The translations under genes were made by a program, and so were the position numbers. DNA of 64,000 nt from Phenylobacterium sp. (GTDB lineage: Bacteria; Pseudomonadota; Alphaproteobacteria; Caulobacterales; Caulobacteraceae): contig NZ_JAUYAF010000051.1 of NCBI RefSeq assembly GCF_030693625.1, positions 1 to 64,000 on the forward strand, written 5' to 3'. The notes below the pieces were generated by a model. It saw only the letters and a program-made list of their open reading frames with translations, was not told the origin of the DNA and ran no database searches. Positions 20,449 to 30,510 of the stretch are shown here, piece after piece. Position 1 is the stretch's first letter, and every line of letters starts with the position of its first letter.

Positions 20449-20676
20449 ATGAACGACCGCCACTTCTCCGCCCGCGCCGTCACCGAAGGCCAGCAGCGCG
20501 CCTATGACGTAATGGGCCCCGACTTCGAGACCGCCGCCTTCGAGTTTGTCGACCACTGGCACCCCCAGCCCGACGAGGACGGCGACGTCGAGGTGGTGGT
20601 CACCGACACCGAGACCGGCGAGCGCCACTGCTTCCGCATCGACCTGGGGTCGGGCGAGGCCGAGGCCTGCGGCTAA
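20449..20676 (+). CDS. Small acidic protein of unknown function
   Basis: A 75-residue, strongly acidic protein starting MNDRHFSARAVTEGQQ, with AGGAG seven bases before the ATG at 20449. It contains FEFVDHWHPQPDEDGDVEV and ends EAEACG. There is no signal peptide, membrane segment or recognisable domain. The clear ribosome site and good codon use argue it is real. It lies 60 bases after the GH15 gene and runs convergent to zwf, nine bases apart. Confidence 0.7.
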   Translation: MNDRHFSARAVTEGQQRAYDVMGPDFETAAFEFVDHWHPQPDEDGDVEVVVTDTETGERHCFRIDLGSGEAEACG

Positions 20677-20685
20677 GACCCCAAA

Positions 20686-22149
20686 TCAGTCGTACCAGGC
20701 CCGCTCTGACCGCTCGATGAGGGCGAAGGCGCCGGCCGGGCCCCAGCTGCCGGCGGCGTAGGGCTTGGGAACCATGCCGCTGTCGGCCCAGGCGGCCTCG
20801 ATGCCATCGATCCAGGTCCAGGCCTGCTCCACCTCGTCGCGGCGCACGAACAGCGTGCCGTTGCCGTGCATGACGTCCAGCAGCAGCCGCTCATAGGCGA
20901 TGCGCCGGCGCGCATTGGGCCCGGAATAGGCGCGGAGCAGGGACAGGGACAGCGGCAGGGACTGCAGCCGCATCCCGCCCTGGGTCAGGCCCGGGGCCTG
21001 GTTCATCAGGGTCAGCTCGATATCCTCGTCCGGCTGCAGATCGATCACCAGGCGGTTGGCCACCAGGTCGGCCTTGGCGTGATCGCCGAAGATCGAATGG
21101 GGCACAGGCTTGAACTGAATGGCGATCTGGGTGCGGCGCTCGGGCAGGCGCTTGCCGGTGCGCAGGAAGAAGGGCACGCCCGCCCAGCGCCAGTTGTCGA
21201 TATCGGCCCGCAGGGCGACGAAGGTCTCAGTGTTGCTGGCCTGGCCACGTTCGGCCTCGTAGCCGGCGGCGGACCCGCCGCCCACCACGCCCGGCGTATA
21301 CTGGCCCCGCACGCTGATCGACTGCACATCGGCCCGGGTGAACGGCCGCAGGGACCTCAGCACCTTGACCTTCTCGTTGCGAAGGGACTCCGGCGCCATG
21401 TCGGAAGGCGGCTCCATGGCCACCAGGCACAGAAGCTGGAGCATGTGGTTCTGCACCATGTCTCGCAGGGCGCCGTACTCGTCGTAATAGGGCCAGCGGT
21501 CGCCGACCCCTTCAGTCTCCGCCACGGTGATCTGCACGTGGTCGATGGTGAGGTTATTCCACAGCGGCTCGAAGAGGGTGTTGGCGAAGCGCAGGGCGAT
21601 CAGGTTCTGCACCGTCTCCTTGCCCAGATAGTGGTCGATGCGGAACACACACTGTTCCGGGAAGACCGCGCCCACCGCGTCATTGATGACCTTGGAGCTC
21701 TCCAGGTCCCGGCCGATGGGCTTTTCGAGAACGATGCGGGCGTCGGAGCCTCCGAGGCCAGCCTCGCCCAGGGCCGCGCAGACCGGGGCGAAGAGGCTGG
21801 GAGACAGGGCCAGGAAGAAGATCGGCGTCTTGGCGGCTCCCATCGCCCTTTTCAGCGCGGCCATGCCCGCCGGCTTGGTGGCGTCGCCGCCGACATAGTC
21901 AAGCCGGGCGGCGAACCGCTTCCACACCTTGGCGTCGACGGCCCCGGCGCGGATCTTCACCGCCTCATGCACCTGATCGGCGAAGGCCTGGGTGGTCATA
22001 TCGGCCCGGGCCGTGGCGATGACGCGGAAGTCGTCGGCGAGAAATCCATCGGCGTCGAGGAAGTAGAGCGACGGGAAGAGCATCCTCTGGGCAAGGTCGC
22101 CCGTGCCGCCGAACAGGACGATCACGTCGGCCGTGGGGGATTGCGCCAT
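20686..22149 (-). CDS. zwf: Glucose-6-phosphate 1-dehydrogenase
   Basis: Oxidises glucose 6-phosphate to 6-phosphogluconolactone with NAD(P)+, the entry step to the ED and oxidative pentose phosphate routes. It is 487 residues, normal for the family. The nucleotide-binding [17 protein letters not shown] is near the N-terminus, and the active-site signature [14 protein letters not shown] is near residues 177-190. It stands alone on the minus strand, 7 kb from pgl-edd-glk-eda, with a divergent promoter region shared with otsB (153 bases). Confidence 0.95.
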   Translation of the reverse strand: MAQSPTADVIVLFGGTGDLAQRMLFPSLYFLDADGFLADDFRVIATARADMTTQAFADQVHEAVKIRAGAVDAKVWKRFAARLDYVGGDATKPAGMAALKRAMGAAKTPIFFLALSPSLFAPVCAALGEAGLGGSDARIVLEKPIGRDLESSKVINDAVGAVFPEQCVFRIDHYLGKETVQNLIALRFANTLFEPLWNNLTIDHVQITVAETEGVGDRWPYYDEYGALRDMVQNHMLQLLCLVAMEPPSDMAPESLRNEKVKVLRSLRPFTRADVQSISVRGQYTPGVVGGGSAAGYEAERGQASNTETFVALRADIDNWRWAGVPFFLRTGKRLPERRTQIAIQFKPVPHSIFGDHAKADLVANRLVIDLQPDEDIELTLMNQAPGLTQGGMRLQSLPLSLSLLRAYSGPNARRRIAYERLLLDVMHGNGTLFVRRDEVEQAWTWIDGIEAAWADSGMVPKPYAAGSWGPAGAFALIERSERAWYD

Positions 22150-22302
22150 CGCGTCACCTTTCGCGAACCTTCAGATGCAAACCGCGCATAGCGGCGTTCG
22201 CCCCCGCAACGTCAAGCCCGCTCATTCGTTCTCTAAGCCAACAAAGGATCGAACCGTGACCGTGAGCGTTCCTGCTCGCGTGCCCGGGGCTATGTGTTTT
22301 CG

Positions 22303-23055
22303 ATGACTGTGACTGAGCTGGATCTCCGACCTAACGCGCCGCCCGCGCCCCTGGCCCTGGCGAACGCCGCCCTGTTCCTGGACCTTGACGGCACCCTCGC
22401 CCCGATCGCCGCGCTGCCGCAGGATGTGGCGCCAGATCCGCGCAGGACGGCCATACTCGAAAATTTGATGGGCAGGCTTGAGGGTCGCCTCGCCGTGGTC
22501 AGCGGCCGCACCCTTGCAGACATCGATCGCATCCTGGAGGGCCGTGTGCCGGCTGTGGCGGCTGTACATGGCCTGGTGCTCCGAGGCGCCGACGGCGCGG
22601 TCACCCAGACCGAACCGCACCCCGCCCTGCCCCAGGCCGTCGCCGCCTTGCGGCTGTTCGCCGCCGACCATCCAGGCATGCTGGTGGAGGACAAACTGCT
22701 CTCCGCGACGCTGCACTATCGCGGCGACCCCGAGCACGGCCAGGCCGCCCGGGCCGAGGCCGAAAGAGTCGCCGCCCTCACGGGCCTCGCCGTGCAACCC
22801 GGCGACATGGTGATGGAATTGCGCACGCCGGGCCCCACCAAGGGCGACAGTGTCGAGGCCTTCCTGGCCCACGCCCCCTTCAATGGCGCGACGCCGATCT
22901 TCCTGGGGGACGATCTCACCGACGAGGACGGCTTCGCGGCCGCGCGCCGGCTGGGCGGGTTCGGCGTGTTGGTGGGCCCTGCGCGCCCCACCGCAGCGCA
23001 ACTGCGCCTGGACGACGTGGCGGCCGCCCTGGCTTGGCTTAAGGCCGCGCGATGA
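22303..23055 (+). CDS. otsB: Trehalose-6-phosphate phosphatase
   Basis: Removes phosphate from trehalose 6-phosphate. This is a HAD-superfamily phosphatase of 250 residues: LFLDLDGTLAPIA holds the nucleophile and acid Asp27/Asp29, ERVAALTG-VQPGDMVMELR lies in the middle, and IFLGDDLTDEDGF is the Mg-binding loop. The start is the ATG at 22303; a GTG three codons earlier (22294) is possible. The last bases overlap otsA (ATGA), so phosphatase and synthase are translated together. Confidence 0.92.
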   Translation: MTVTELDLRPNAPPAPLALANAALFLDLDGTLAPIAALPQDVAPDPRRTAILENLMGRLEGRLAVVSGRTLADIDRILEGRVPAVAAVHGLVLRGADGAVTQTEPHPALPQAVAALRLFAADHPGMLVEDKLLSATLHYRGDPEHGQAARAEAERVAALTGLAVQPGDMVMELRTPGPTKGDSVEAFLAHAPFNGATPIFLGDDLTDEDGFAAARRLGGFGVLVGPARPTAAQLRLDDVAAALAWLKAAR

Positions 23056-24449
23056 GCCGGCTGATCGTCGTTTCAAACAGGGTCAACGCCCCGACCGGCA
23101 AGGGCGACGAGACGGTCGGCGGCCTGGCCATGGCCCTGTCGGCTGCGCTGCGGGAATATTCCGGCCTCTGGTTCGGCTGGAGCGGCAAGACCACCGAAAA
23201 GTTCACCGGCGAACTGAACGTGGAGCGCTGCGACGGGGTGACCGTGGCCACGCTTGATCTCGAGGAAACCGACCTCAACGAGTATTACAACGGCTACGCC
23301 AACAAGACCCTGTGGCCCCTGTTCCACTATCGCCAGGACCTGACCGCCTATGACCGGTCCTATGGCGAGGGCTATGAGCGGGTGAACCAGCGCTTCGCCG
23401 AGACACTGGCCCCGCTGATCGAGCCCGACGACCTGATCTGGGTGCACGACTACCACCTGATCCCCCTGGCCCGGGAGCTTCGGAAGCTGGGGGTGAAAAA
23501 CCGGATCGGCTTCTACCTGCACATCCCGTGGCCCGCCCACCAGCTGATGGTCACCCTGCCCGGGCACCAGAAGCTGGTGCAGTCGCTGTTCGACTACGAC
23601 CTGGTGGGCTTCCAGACCGCGGACTACCGCCAGGCCTTCGAGGAATATGTGCTCACCGAGGCCAAGGGGGTGATGGTGGGGTCGGACCTGCGCGCCTTCG
23701 GCCGCACCGTGAAGGTGGGCGCCTTCCCCATCGGGGTCGACGCCGCGGAGTTCGCCGAGATGGCCAAGAGCGAGCGGGCCTGGCGCACCTACAACGTGAT
23801 GATGGCCCACACCGCCTTCCGCAGCCTGATCATCGGCGTCGACAGGCTGGACTATTCCAAGGGTCTGGAGGAGCGGTTCGCCGGTTTCGAGCACTTCCTG
23901 GCCCACAACCCCGACGTCCGCCGCGAGGTGCTGTTCCTGCAGATCGCCCCGGTGAGCCGCGAAGGCGTCGAAGCCTATCAGGAGATCCGCGCACGCCTGG
24001 ATTCCCTGTCGGGTCGCATCAACGGTGAGTTTGCCGACATCGATTGGAACCCGGTGCGTTACGTGAACAAGACCTACCGGCGCGACGAGCTGGCCGGGGT
24101 CTACCGCGCCGCCCGGGTGGCGCTGGTGACGCCGCTGCGGGACGGCATGAACCTGGTGGCCAAGGAGTTCGTGGCCGCGCAGAATCCCGACGACCCCGGA
24201 GTGCTCATCCTGTCGCGGTTCGCCGGCGCCGCCGACCAGTTGAAGCAGGCGCTGATGGTCAACCCCAACAGCCCGGAAGAGATCGCCGAGGCCCTGAAGC
24301 GGGCCCTGGCCATGGACCTATCCGAGCGTGTCGCGCGCTGGGCCCAGATGTTCGAAAACGTCACTCGCGAGGACGTCAACGCCTGGCGCGACGCCTATGT
24401 GGGCGCCCTGTCCGACGTGAGGGAAACCCACACCGCCCTGGCCAGCTGA
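23052..24449 (+). CDS. otsA: Alpha,alpha-trehalose-phosphate synthase
   Basis: GT20 enzyme that joins UDP-glucose (or a related donor) to glucose 6-phosphate to give trehalose 6-phosphate. The 465-residue protein begins MSRLIVVSNRVNAPTGKGDE and shows LWFGWSGKT, the acceptor-binding WVHDYHLIPLARELR, GVDRLDYSKGLEERF and the donor loop LRDGMNLVAKEFVAAQ. Overlap with otsB suggests a two-gene operon for an osmoprotectant, using glucose 6-phosphate that also feeds zwf across the divergent promoter. Confidence 0.94.
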   Translation: MSRLIVVSNRVNAPTGKGDETVGGLAMALSAALREYSGLWFGWSGKTTEKFTGELNVERCDGVTVATLDLEETDLNEYYNGYANKTLWPLFHYRQDLTAYDRSYGEGYERVNQRFAETLAPLIEPDDLIWVHDYHLIPLARELRKLGVKNRIGFYLHIPWPAHQLMVTLPGHQKLVQSLFDYDLVGFQTADYRQAFEEYVLTEAKGVMVGSDLRAFGRTVKVGAFPIGVDAAEFAEMAKSERAWRTYNVMMAHTAFRSLIIGVDRLDYSKGLEERFAGFEHFLAHNPDVRREVLFLQIAPVSREGVEAYQEIRARLDSLSGRINGEFADIDWNPVRYVNKTYRRDELAGVYRAARVALVTPLRDGMNLVAKEFVAAQNPDDPGVLILSRFAGAADQLKQALMVNPNSPEEIAEALKRALAMDLSERVARWAQMFENVTREDVNAWRDAYVGALSDVRETHTALAS

Positions 24450-24452
24450 ACC

Positions 24453-25733
24453 TCAGTCTGGATGGTCGGCGGCGCTGGCGGGCGCGACGTGAGGCGGGAA
24501 GGCCTGGCCAATGGGACCGTATTTCGCACGGGCCGCCGCCACCCGGGCGGTCATGTCGGCCAGCGCCTGGGGATGGAGGGACGCCACGCTGTAATTCTCG
24601 CCGGGGTCGGACCCCATGTCGAACAGCAGGGGATAGCGGTCCAGCGGCACGTCGTAGGTCCGGTAGTAGGAACGCACCACATATTTCCAGCGCGCGGTGC
24701 GGACGGCCGCGACATGGGTGTTGTCGAACAGCACGATCTGCTCGTTCGGCGAGGCCGCGCCACGGGTCATCACCGCGCTGAGATCGGCGCCGTCCAGCTC
24801 GCGGTCGGCGGGAACCGCGATCCCCGCCATGGCCAGAAGGGTGGGCAGGATATCCAGATTGCTGGAGAGCGCGTCGGTGACGAGCCCGGCCGGCAGGGTT
24901 CCCGGCTGACGGGCGATAAAGGGCACCCGGAAGCCTCCGTCCCAGGCCGAGCCGCCCTTGCGGTCGCGGAAGGGGCCCGATGACCCCTCGAACCAGGGGC
25001 CGTTGTCAGAGGTGAAGATGACCAGGGTGTCTTCGTCGAGGCCGAGCGCCTTCAGCCTGGCCAACAGGCGCCCGACATTGAGGTCGATCTCCTCCACCAC
25101 CTCGCCATAGGCGCCGCCGGGGGAGCCGGTGAGGTCGTCGGGATTGGGTTTCAGCGGGATGTGCGGGGCGGTCAGGGTGACCAGGGCGAAGAAGGGCCTG
25201 TCGCGGTTCTCCTCCACGAAGGCGATCGTCTGCTCGAAGAAGGTCTGGGTCAGCTTGGCGAAATCGGGCTTCGGCTCGATGACCTCGACCCCGGCCCCCT
25301 CGCCCGCATAGAGCGCCAGCGGCTTCATGTCGTGGCTGTAGGGCAGGCCGTAGAAGCGGTCGAAGCCATGGACCGTGGGCGGCCAATGGGGCGCCACATG
25401 GCCCAGATGCCACTTGCCGATCAGGGCGGTGGCGTAGGCGTCGCCGAGCGCCTTGGGGATGGTGATCTCGCTGAGCGGCAGGCCGGTGGTGTCGGCGGGC
25501 TGGATCACCTCATGGGCCAGCCCTGAACGGATCGCGTAGCGGCCGGTGAGCAGGCCGGCCCGCGACGGGGTGCAGACATTGGCCGAGGCGTAGAAGTCGG
25601 TGAACCGGACCCCCTCGGCGGCCATCTGGTCCAGGTTCGGCGTGCGGATGATGCTTCCGCCATCGCAGCCGAGATCGCCATAGCCCAGGTCGTCGGCCAG
25701 GATGACGATGAAGTTGGGTTGGCGGCCGGTCAT
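24453..25733 (-). CDS. Sulfatase (arylsulfatase family)
   Basis: A 426-residue type I sulfatase. NFIVILADDLGYGDLGCDGG holds the metal-binding Asp pair, and CTPSR with Cys54 is the canonical site for conversion to formylglycine by a sulfatase-modifying enzyme; the modifying enzyme is not in this window. ALIGKWHLGH, TLTAPHIPL and FTSDNGPWFEG complete the active site. No signal peptide is visible, although the coupled upstream esterase has one, so the location is uncertain. The start overlaps the esterase stop (ATGA). The substrate could be a sulfate ester of an aromatic or sugar. Confidence 0.9.
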   Translation of the reverse strand: MTGRQPNFIVILADDLGYGDLGCDGGSIIRTPNLDQMAAEGVRFTDFYASANVCTPSRAGLLTGRYAIRSGLAHEVIQPADTTGLPLSEITIPKALGDAYATALIGKWHLGHVAPHWPPTVHGFDRFYGLPYSHDMKPLALYAGEGAGVEVIEPKPDFAKLTQTFFEQTIAFVEENRDRPFFALVTLTAPHIPLKPNPDDLTGSPGGAYGEVVEEIDLNVGRLLARLKALGLDEDTLVIFTSDNGPWFEGSSGPFRDRKGGSAWDGGFRVPFIARQPGTLPAGLVTDALSSNLDILPTLLAMAGIAVPADRELDGADLSAVMTRGAASPNEQIVLFDNTHVAAVRTARWKYVVRSYYRTYDVPLDRYPLLFDMGSDPGENYSVASLHPQALADMTARVAAARAKYGPIGQAFPPHVAPASAADHPD

Positions 25734-27223
25734 TTCGCCAGCTCCAGGGTCGGCAGGGCGGCGGCCTCCTGGGCGTCCAGGCGGGACTTGCGGAAGTTGG
25801 TGCGGACACCGCTCGGGGCGCCGAACTCCATCAGCTGGTCGGACTTGGGATCATAGGCCGGCCAGCCGGCGCAATCGGGCTTGCCGGTCTTGGCGAAGGC
25901 CACCCAGCAGCCGTGCATCAGCGTCGCCATGGCCTGGTCGTCAGGCTTGATCATGCTCAGCGGCGTGCGACGGCCCCAGTACTCGAAGACGTACTGGATC
26001 TCCGCGGCGTGGAAGGCCCGCGTGACCATCGGGCGGAAACGCGAGCCCACATAGGAGAAGTGGTAGAGCCAGGCGGGCTTGCCCTTGGCGGCCTTGGCGG
26101 CCGTCCAGCGCGCCGGCGCGCCGAAGGCTCGGTCAGTGAACACCGCGCGGCCCAGGACCTCATCGCTCTGAGCGGCCTCTTGGGCATAGACCGTACGCAC
26201 GGCCTGCGGCAGGGCCTTGCCGACAGCCGCCGCACCCAGGCCGAACTCGCTCATCAACGAGTCCTCGCCGGAATTGGAGCCGATGATCAGGGGCACATCG
26301 TTGGCGCGGCCCGCGGCGAAGGCCTGGGCCGGGGTCTGCTTCATCAGCCGGCCATCGACGAAGGGCCCGAAATCGCCCTGCGCCTTGGCGATGAGATCGG
26401 CGGCGGGAACAGCGCGAAGCTGATCGGCGGCGGGGGCCGTCAGACCCAGCGCGGCGGCGGCCTTCACCCCCTCGGCCTCCTTGTCGGCCAGGGTCGTGGG
26501 AGCGCCCCAGCCGCCGCCCGATTGCACGACCGCCTTCTGGTAGAGGCCCTTGGACCTCCGTGCGGCCAACAGGGCGAGCGTGCTGGCGCCCCCGGCGCTC
26601 TCGCCGAAGACGGTGACATTGGCGGGGTCACCGCCGAAGGTCCTGATGTTGCGCTTCACCCATTCGAGGGCGGCGATCTGATCCATCAAGCCATAGTTGC
26701 CAACCATCCCTGCGCCAGCCTGCTGGGTCAGGGCCGGGTGGGCGAAGTAGCCCAACGGGCCCAGGCGGTAGTTGATGGCCACCAGCACCACCCCGTCGCG
26801 GGCGAAGTTGGAGCCGTCATATATCCAGCCGGCGCCATAGCGGTGCGAGCCGCCGTGCAGCCAGACCATCACGGGCGCCTTCCTGGCCCCCTTGGGCGCG
26901 AAGACGTTGAGCTGCAGGCAATCCTCGCTCATCGGCCCATTGGCGCTGCCGGAGTTGGGGGCGCCGTCGGCGCGCATGGTCTGCATGCAGGAGACCCCAG
27001 CCTTGGTCCCGTCCCGCTCGCCGGCCCAGGGAACCACCCTGGCGGGCGGCGCCCAGCGCTGGGGCCCGATGGGTGGGGCGGCATAGGGAATGTTCCGGTA
27101 GATGGCCGCGGTCGGGGTTTCGGTTCCGACGATCACGCCGCCTTCCACGGTCGCCTTGACCGACTGCGCCAGGGCCGGGGCGGCGACGAGCGCCAGGATC
27201 GTGGAAAACACGGCGAGCTTCAT
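25730..27223 (-). CDS. Secreted carboxylesterase (type B, alpha/beta hydrolase)
   Basis: A 497-residue carboxylesterase/lipase family protein with a signal peptide (MKLAVFSTILALVAAPALAQ, cleavage probably after residue 20). Early IVGTETPTAAIYRNIPYAAP, the oxyanion HGG at 123-125 and the nucleophile Ser209 in GESAGGAS are all present. Open frame continues upstream, but the ATG at 27221-27223 gives the signal peptide and is used. It shares four bases with the sulfatase gene, suggesting one transcript and linked ester/sulfate-ester hydrolysis. The substrate is unknown. Confidence 0.9.
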   Translation of the reverse strand: MKLAVFSTILALVAAPALAQSVKATVEGGVIVGTETPTAAIYRNIPYAAPPIGPQRWAPPARVVPWAGERDGTKAGVSCMQTMRADGAPNSGSANGPMSEDCLQLNVFAPKGARKAPVMVWLHGGSHRYGAGWIYDGSNFARDGVVLVAINYRLGPLGYFAHPALTQQAGAGMVGNYGLMDQIAALEWVKRNIRTFGGDPANVTVFGESAGGASTLALLAARRSKGLYQKAVVQSGGGWGAPTTLADKEAEGVKAAAALGLTAPAADQLRAVPAADLIAKAQGDFGPFVDGRLMKQTPAQAFAAGRANDVPLIIGSNSGEDSLMSEFGLGAAAVGKALPQAVRTVYAQEAAQSDEVLGRAVFTDRAFGAPARWTAAKAAKGKPAWLYHFSYVGSRFRPMVTRAFHAAEIQYVFEYWGRRTPLSMIKPDDQAMATLMHGCWVAFAKTGKPDCAGWPAYDPKSDQLMEFGAPSGVRTNFRKSRLDAQEAAALPTLELAK

Positions 27224-27318
27224 GGGTTTCGTCCCCGGGCGGCCTGAAATGCGGTCGGCCATCTTGAAATGTCGGGCCGAACCATTCGCCGGCCAGGGAC
27301 CCGGGTCAAGGCCACGCT

Positions 27319-30300
27319 CTAGTGGAAATCGCGGCTGTGGATCAGGCCCCCAGCCTTGCGTCCGGAATCCGCCGCCGGCCCCTCGTCGCGCAGGCGGGCG
27401 GTGAGGTGGGAGAGGTCGGTGAAGCTCTTGGCCACCAGGTGGACCACGTCGCTCTCGATCTGCAGCTGGCCGTGGACCTGCAGCAGGGTGGCGGTCATCA
27501 CCAGCCGGCGGTTGGCCTCGAAGGCGTCCTTCCAGATGACGATATTGGCGATCCCGCTCTCGTCCTCCAGGGTCATGAACACCACCCCCTTGGCGGTGCC
27601 CGGCCGCTGGCGCACCAGGACGATCCCCCCCACAGAGGTCCAGCGCCGGTCGCGCATATGCTTCAGCGCCGCCGACGGAACCGCACCCGCCTGGGCCAGT
27701 TCCCCCCGGAAGAATTCGCAAGGGTGGGCCTTCAGGGACAGGCGCGTGGTGCGGTAGTCCTCGGTGACATTCATGGGCAGGCTCATCAGGGGCAGCTCGA
27801 CCTGGACCTCCGGACGGTCCATCGCGGCCAGCAGCGGGGCCTCGATCTCGACCCTGGTCTCCCCCAGCAGCCCCTTGACCGCCCACAGGGCCTGGCGGCG
27901 GCTCAGGCCCATCCCCGCGAAGGCGTCGGCCTCGGCCAGCAGCTCCATGGCGCGTCGCGACAGGCCGCGCGCGAAGGCCTCGAGCGTGCAGGCGCCGGCG
28001 GCGCGCATCTTCATCAAGGTCTTCCCGTCGCCTTCCTTGAAGCCCTTGATCTGCCGCAGGCCCAGGCGCACGGCGCGCAGGCGCTGGCCTGCCAGCGGCT
28101 CCAGGGTGCAGTCCCAGTCGCTGGCCATCACGTCGGGCGCGCGCACCTCCACCCCATGCTCGCGGGCGTCGCGGACCAGCTGGGCCGGCTGGTAGAAGCC
28201 CATGGGCTGGCTGTTGAGCAGGGAGGCGCAGAAGGCGTCGGGCCAGAAGCACTTCACCCAGGCCGAGGCGTAGACCAGCAGGGCAAAGCTGATGGCGTGG
28301 CTTTCGGGGAAGCCGTAGGAGCCGAAGCCCTCGATCTGTCCGAAACAGTTGTTGGTGAACTCCTCGTCGTAGCCCTTGGCCAGCATGCCGGCGATGAACT
28401 TCTCGCCGTATTCCCCGACATTGCCGTGGTGTCGGAAGGTGGCCATGGCCCGGCGCAGGCCGTCGGCGGCGGTGTCACTGAAATTGGCGCCCTCGATAGC
28501 GATCCGCATGGCCTGTTCCTGGAAGAGCGGCACCCCCAGGGTCTTCTTGAGAATCCGCTCCATCTCCTTCTGGTCGAACCCCTCCGAGGGTCGCGGATAG
28601 CTGACCTGGCTCGGGTCGGCGCGGCGCTTCAGATAGGGATGGACCATGTTGCCCTGGATGGGACCCGGCCGGACGATGGCGACCTCGATCACCAGGTCGT
28701 AGAACTTGCGAGGCCGCAGTCTCGGCAGCATCGACATCTGGGCCCGGCTCTCCACCTGGAAAACCCCCACGGAGTCGGCCTTGCAGAGCATGTCATAGAC
28801 CTCGGACGCCTCCTGCGGGATGTGGGCGATGTCGCTGATGACGGTTCCGTCCTCCAGGGGCGGCAGCATGTCGAAGCTGCGCTTCAGGGCGGTCAGCATG
28901 CCGAGCGCCAGGATATCGACCTTCATCAGGCCGATGGCGTCGATGTCGTCCTTGTCCCATTCGATGAAGGTGCGGTCAGCCATGGCGGCGTTGCCGATCG
29001 GCACGGTCTCGTCCAGCCGACGCTTGGTGAGCACATAGCCGCCGACATGCTGCGACAGGTGGCGCGGGAACTTCAGCAGTTCCTGGCCGAGCGCCGTAGC
29101 CCGGCGGATTTCGGGATTGTCGGGATCCAGCCCCGTCTGGCGGATGTGCTCATCGGCGGTCATGTCGCCCCAACTGCCCCAGACGGTGCCAGACAGGGCG
29201 GCGGTGACGTCTTCGGTCAGGCCCAGCGCCTTGCCCACCTGGCGGATGGCCATGCGGGGGCGGTAGTGGATGACCGTGGCGACGATGGCGGCCCGCTCGC
29301 GGGTGTAGCGGCGATAGACGTACTGCATCACCTCCTCCCGGCGCTCATGTTCGAAATCGACATCAATGTCGGGCGGCTCGCCGCGCTTTTCGGAGATGAA
29401 GCGGGAGAACAGCAGGTCCTGGTCGTCCTTGGTGGGGTCCACCGCCGTGATCCCCAGGCAGAAGCAGACACAGGAATTGGCGGCCGATCCGCGCCCCTGG
29501 CAGAGGATGTCCTGGCTGCGGGCCCAGGCGACGATGTCGTGGACGGTAAGGAAGTAGTTGGCGAAGCCCAGCTTCTCGATCAGGTCGAGCTCGTGCTGGA
29601 TCGTCGCGCGCTCCTTTTCTCCCATACCCCCCGCGAACCGCCACTCAGCCCCCGCCCAGGCCAGGTCGCGGAGATGCTGGATCGCGGTCTTGCCCGGCGG
29701 CACCGGCTCGTCGGGATACTCGTAGCTGAGATCGGAAAGATCGAACTTGATCCGCCCGGCGATCTCGACGCTGCGCTCCACCGCCCCGGGGAACCTGGCG
29801 AACAGACGGGCCATCTCCTCGGGGCTCTTCAGGTGCCGCTCGGCGTTGGCCTCCAGGCGCAGGCCGGCCTCGTGGATGGTGCAGGTCTCGCGGATGCAGG
29901 TGACCACGTCCTGCAGGGCCCGGCGTTCGGGGCCGTGGTAGAGGACGTCGTTGGTGGCCACCATCGGGGCTCCGCTGTTCTGGGCCAGGGCCGCCAGCTT
30001 CGAAAGGCGGTGCAGATCCCGCGCGCCATAGGGCCGCGACGCCGCCAGCCAGACCGAGCCTCGCAGGGACTGGGCGATCATCACCAGCTTGGCCTCGAAT
30101 TCGGCGTCCAGGCGAAGCGGCGCAACCACCAGGGTGAGCTGGCCCTCGGCGTGCTGGAGATAGTCTTCCCAGTGCAGTTCGCACTCGCCCTTGAGGCAGC
30201 GCCGCTGGCCGGCGGTGAGCAGGCGGGTCAGCCGGCCATAGGCCTCGCGGTCGGAGGGGTAGCAGAGCAGGCTTGGCGTCCCGTCGGCGAAATCGAGACG

Positions 30301-30510
30301 ACAGCCGGTGAAGGCGCGGAACGTCGTGTGCTTCCCCAGCTCCTTCACCGCCGACCAGGCGCGCACCACACCGGCCAGGCTGTTGCGATCGACGACGCCG
30401 ATGGCGTCGAGGCCCAGGGCCGCGCCCGTCTCCACCAGTTCGTGCGGGTGCGACGCGCCCCGCAGGAAGGAGAAGTTGGTGGTGGTCTGCAGCTCGACAT
30501 AGCGGGTCAT
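27319..30510 (-). CDS. dnaE2: Error-prone DNA polymerase III alpha-type subunit
   Basis: DnaE2/ImuC, a C-family polymerase of 1063 residues that carries out mutagenic synthesis across damage together with ImuA and ImuB. The N-terminal PHP domain begins [20 protein letters not shown]; the polymerase core has [14 protein letters not shown] and the metal-binding [20 protein letters not shown]-fold material near the C-terminus includes [20 protein letters not shown]. The ATG at 30508-30510 overlaps the imuB stop by four bases. Expression should follow the LexA operator in front of imuA. Confidence 0.95.
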   Translation of the reverse strand: MTRYVELQTTTNFSFLRGASHPHELVETGAALGLDAIGVVDRNSLAGVVRAWSAVKELGKHTTFRAFTGCRLDFADGTPSLLCYPSDREAYGRLTRLLTAGQRRCLKGECELHWEDYLQHAEGQLTLVVAPLRLDAEFEAKLVMIAQSLRGSVWLAASRPYGARDLHRLSKLAALAQNSGAPMVATNDVLYHGPERRALQDVVTCIRETCTIHEAGLRLEANAERHLKSPEEMARLFARFPGAVERSVEIAGRIKFDLSDLSYEYPDEPVPPGKTAIQHLRDLAWAGAEWRFAGGMGEKERATIQHELDLIEKLGFANYFLTVHDIVAWARSQDILCQGRGSAANSCVCFCLGITAVDPTKDDQDLLFSRFISEKRGEPPDIDVDFEHERREEVMQYVYRRYTRERAAIVATVIHYRPRMAIRQVGKALGLTEDVTAALSGTVWGSWGDMTADEHIRQTGLDPDNPEIRRATALGQELLKFPRHLSQHVGGYVLTKRRLDETVPIGNAAMADRTFIEWDKDDIDAIGLMKVDILALGMLTALKRSFDMLPPLEDGTVISDIAHIPQEASEVYDMLCKADSVGVFQVESRAQMSMLPRLRPRKFYDLVIEVAIVRPGPIQGNMVHPYLKRRADPSQVSYPRPSEGFDQKEMERILKKTLGVPLFQEQAMRIAIEGANFSDTAADGLRRAMATFRHHGNVGEYGEKFIAGMLAKGYDEEFTNNCFGQIEGFGSYGFPESHAISFALLVYASAWVKCFWPDAFCASLLNSQPMGFYQPAQLVRDAREHGVEVRAPDVMASDWDCTLEPLAGQRLRAVRLGLRQIKGFKEGDGKTLMKMRAAGACTLEAFARGLSRRAMELLAEADAFAGMGLSRRQALWAVKGLLGETRVEIEAPLLAAMDRPEVQVELPLMSLPMNVTEDYRTTRLSLKAHPCEFFRGELAQAGAVPSAALKHMRDRRWTSVGGIVLVRQRPGTAKGVVFMTLEDESGIANIVIWKDAFEANRRLVMTATLLQVHGQLQIESDVVHLVAKSFTDLSHLTARLRDEGPAADSGRKAGGLIHSRDFH

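Noticed and set aside
27224..28252. N-terminal extension of the carboxylesterase frame
   Set aside because: The extension is antisense-like in composition and overlaps dnaE2; the ATG at 27223 gives a normal signal peptide.
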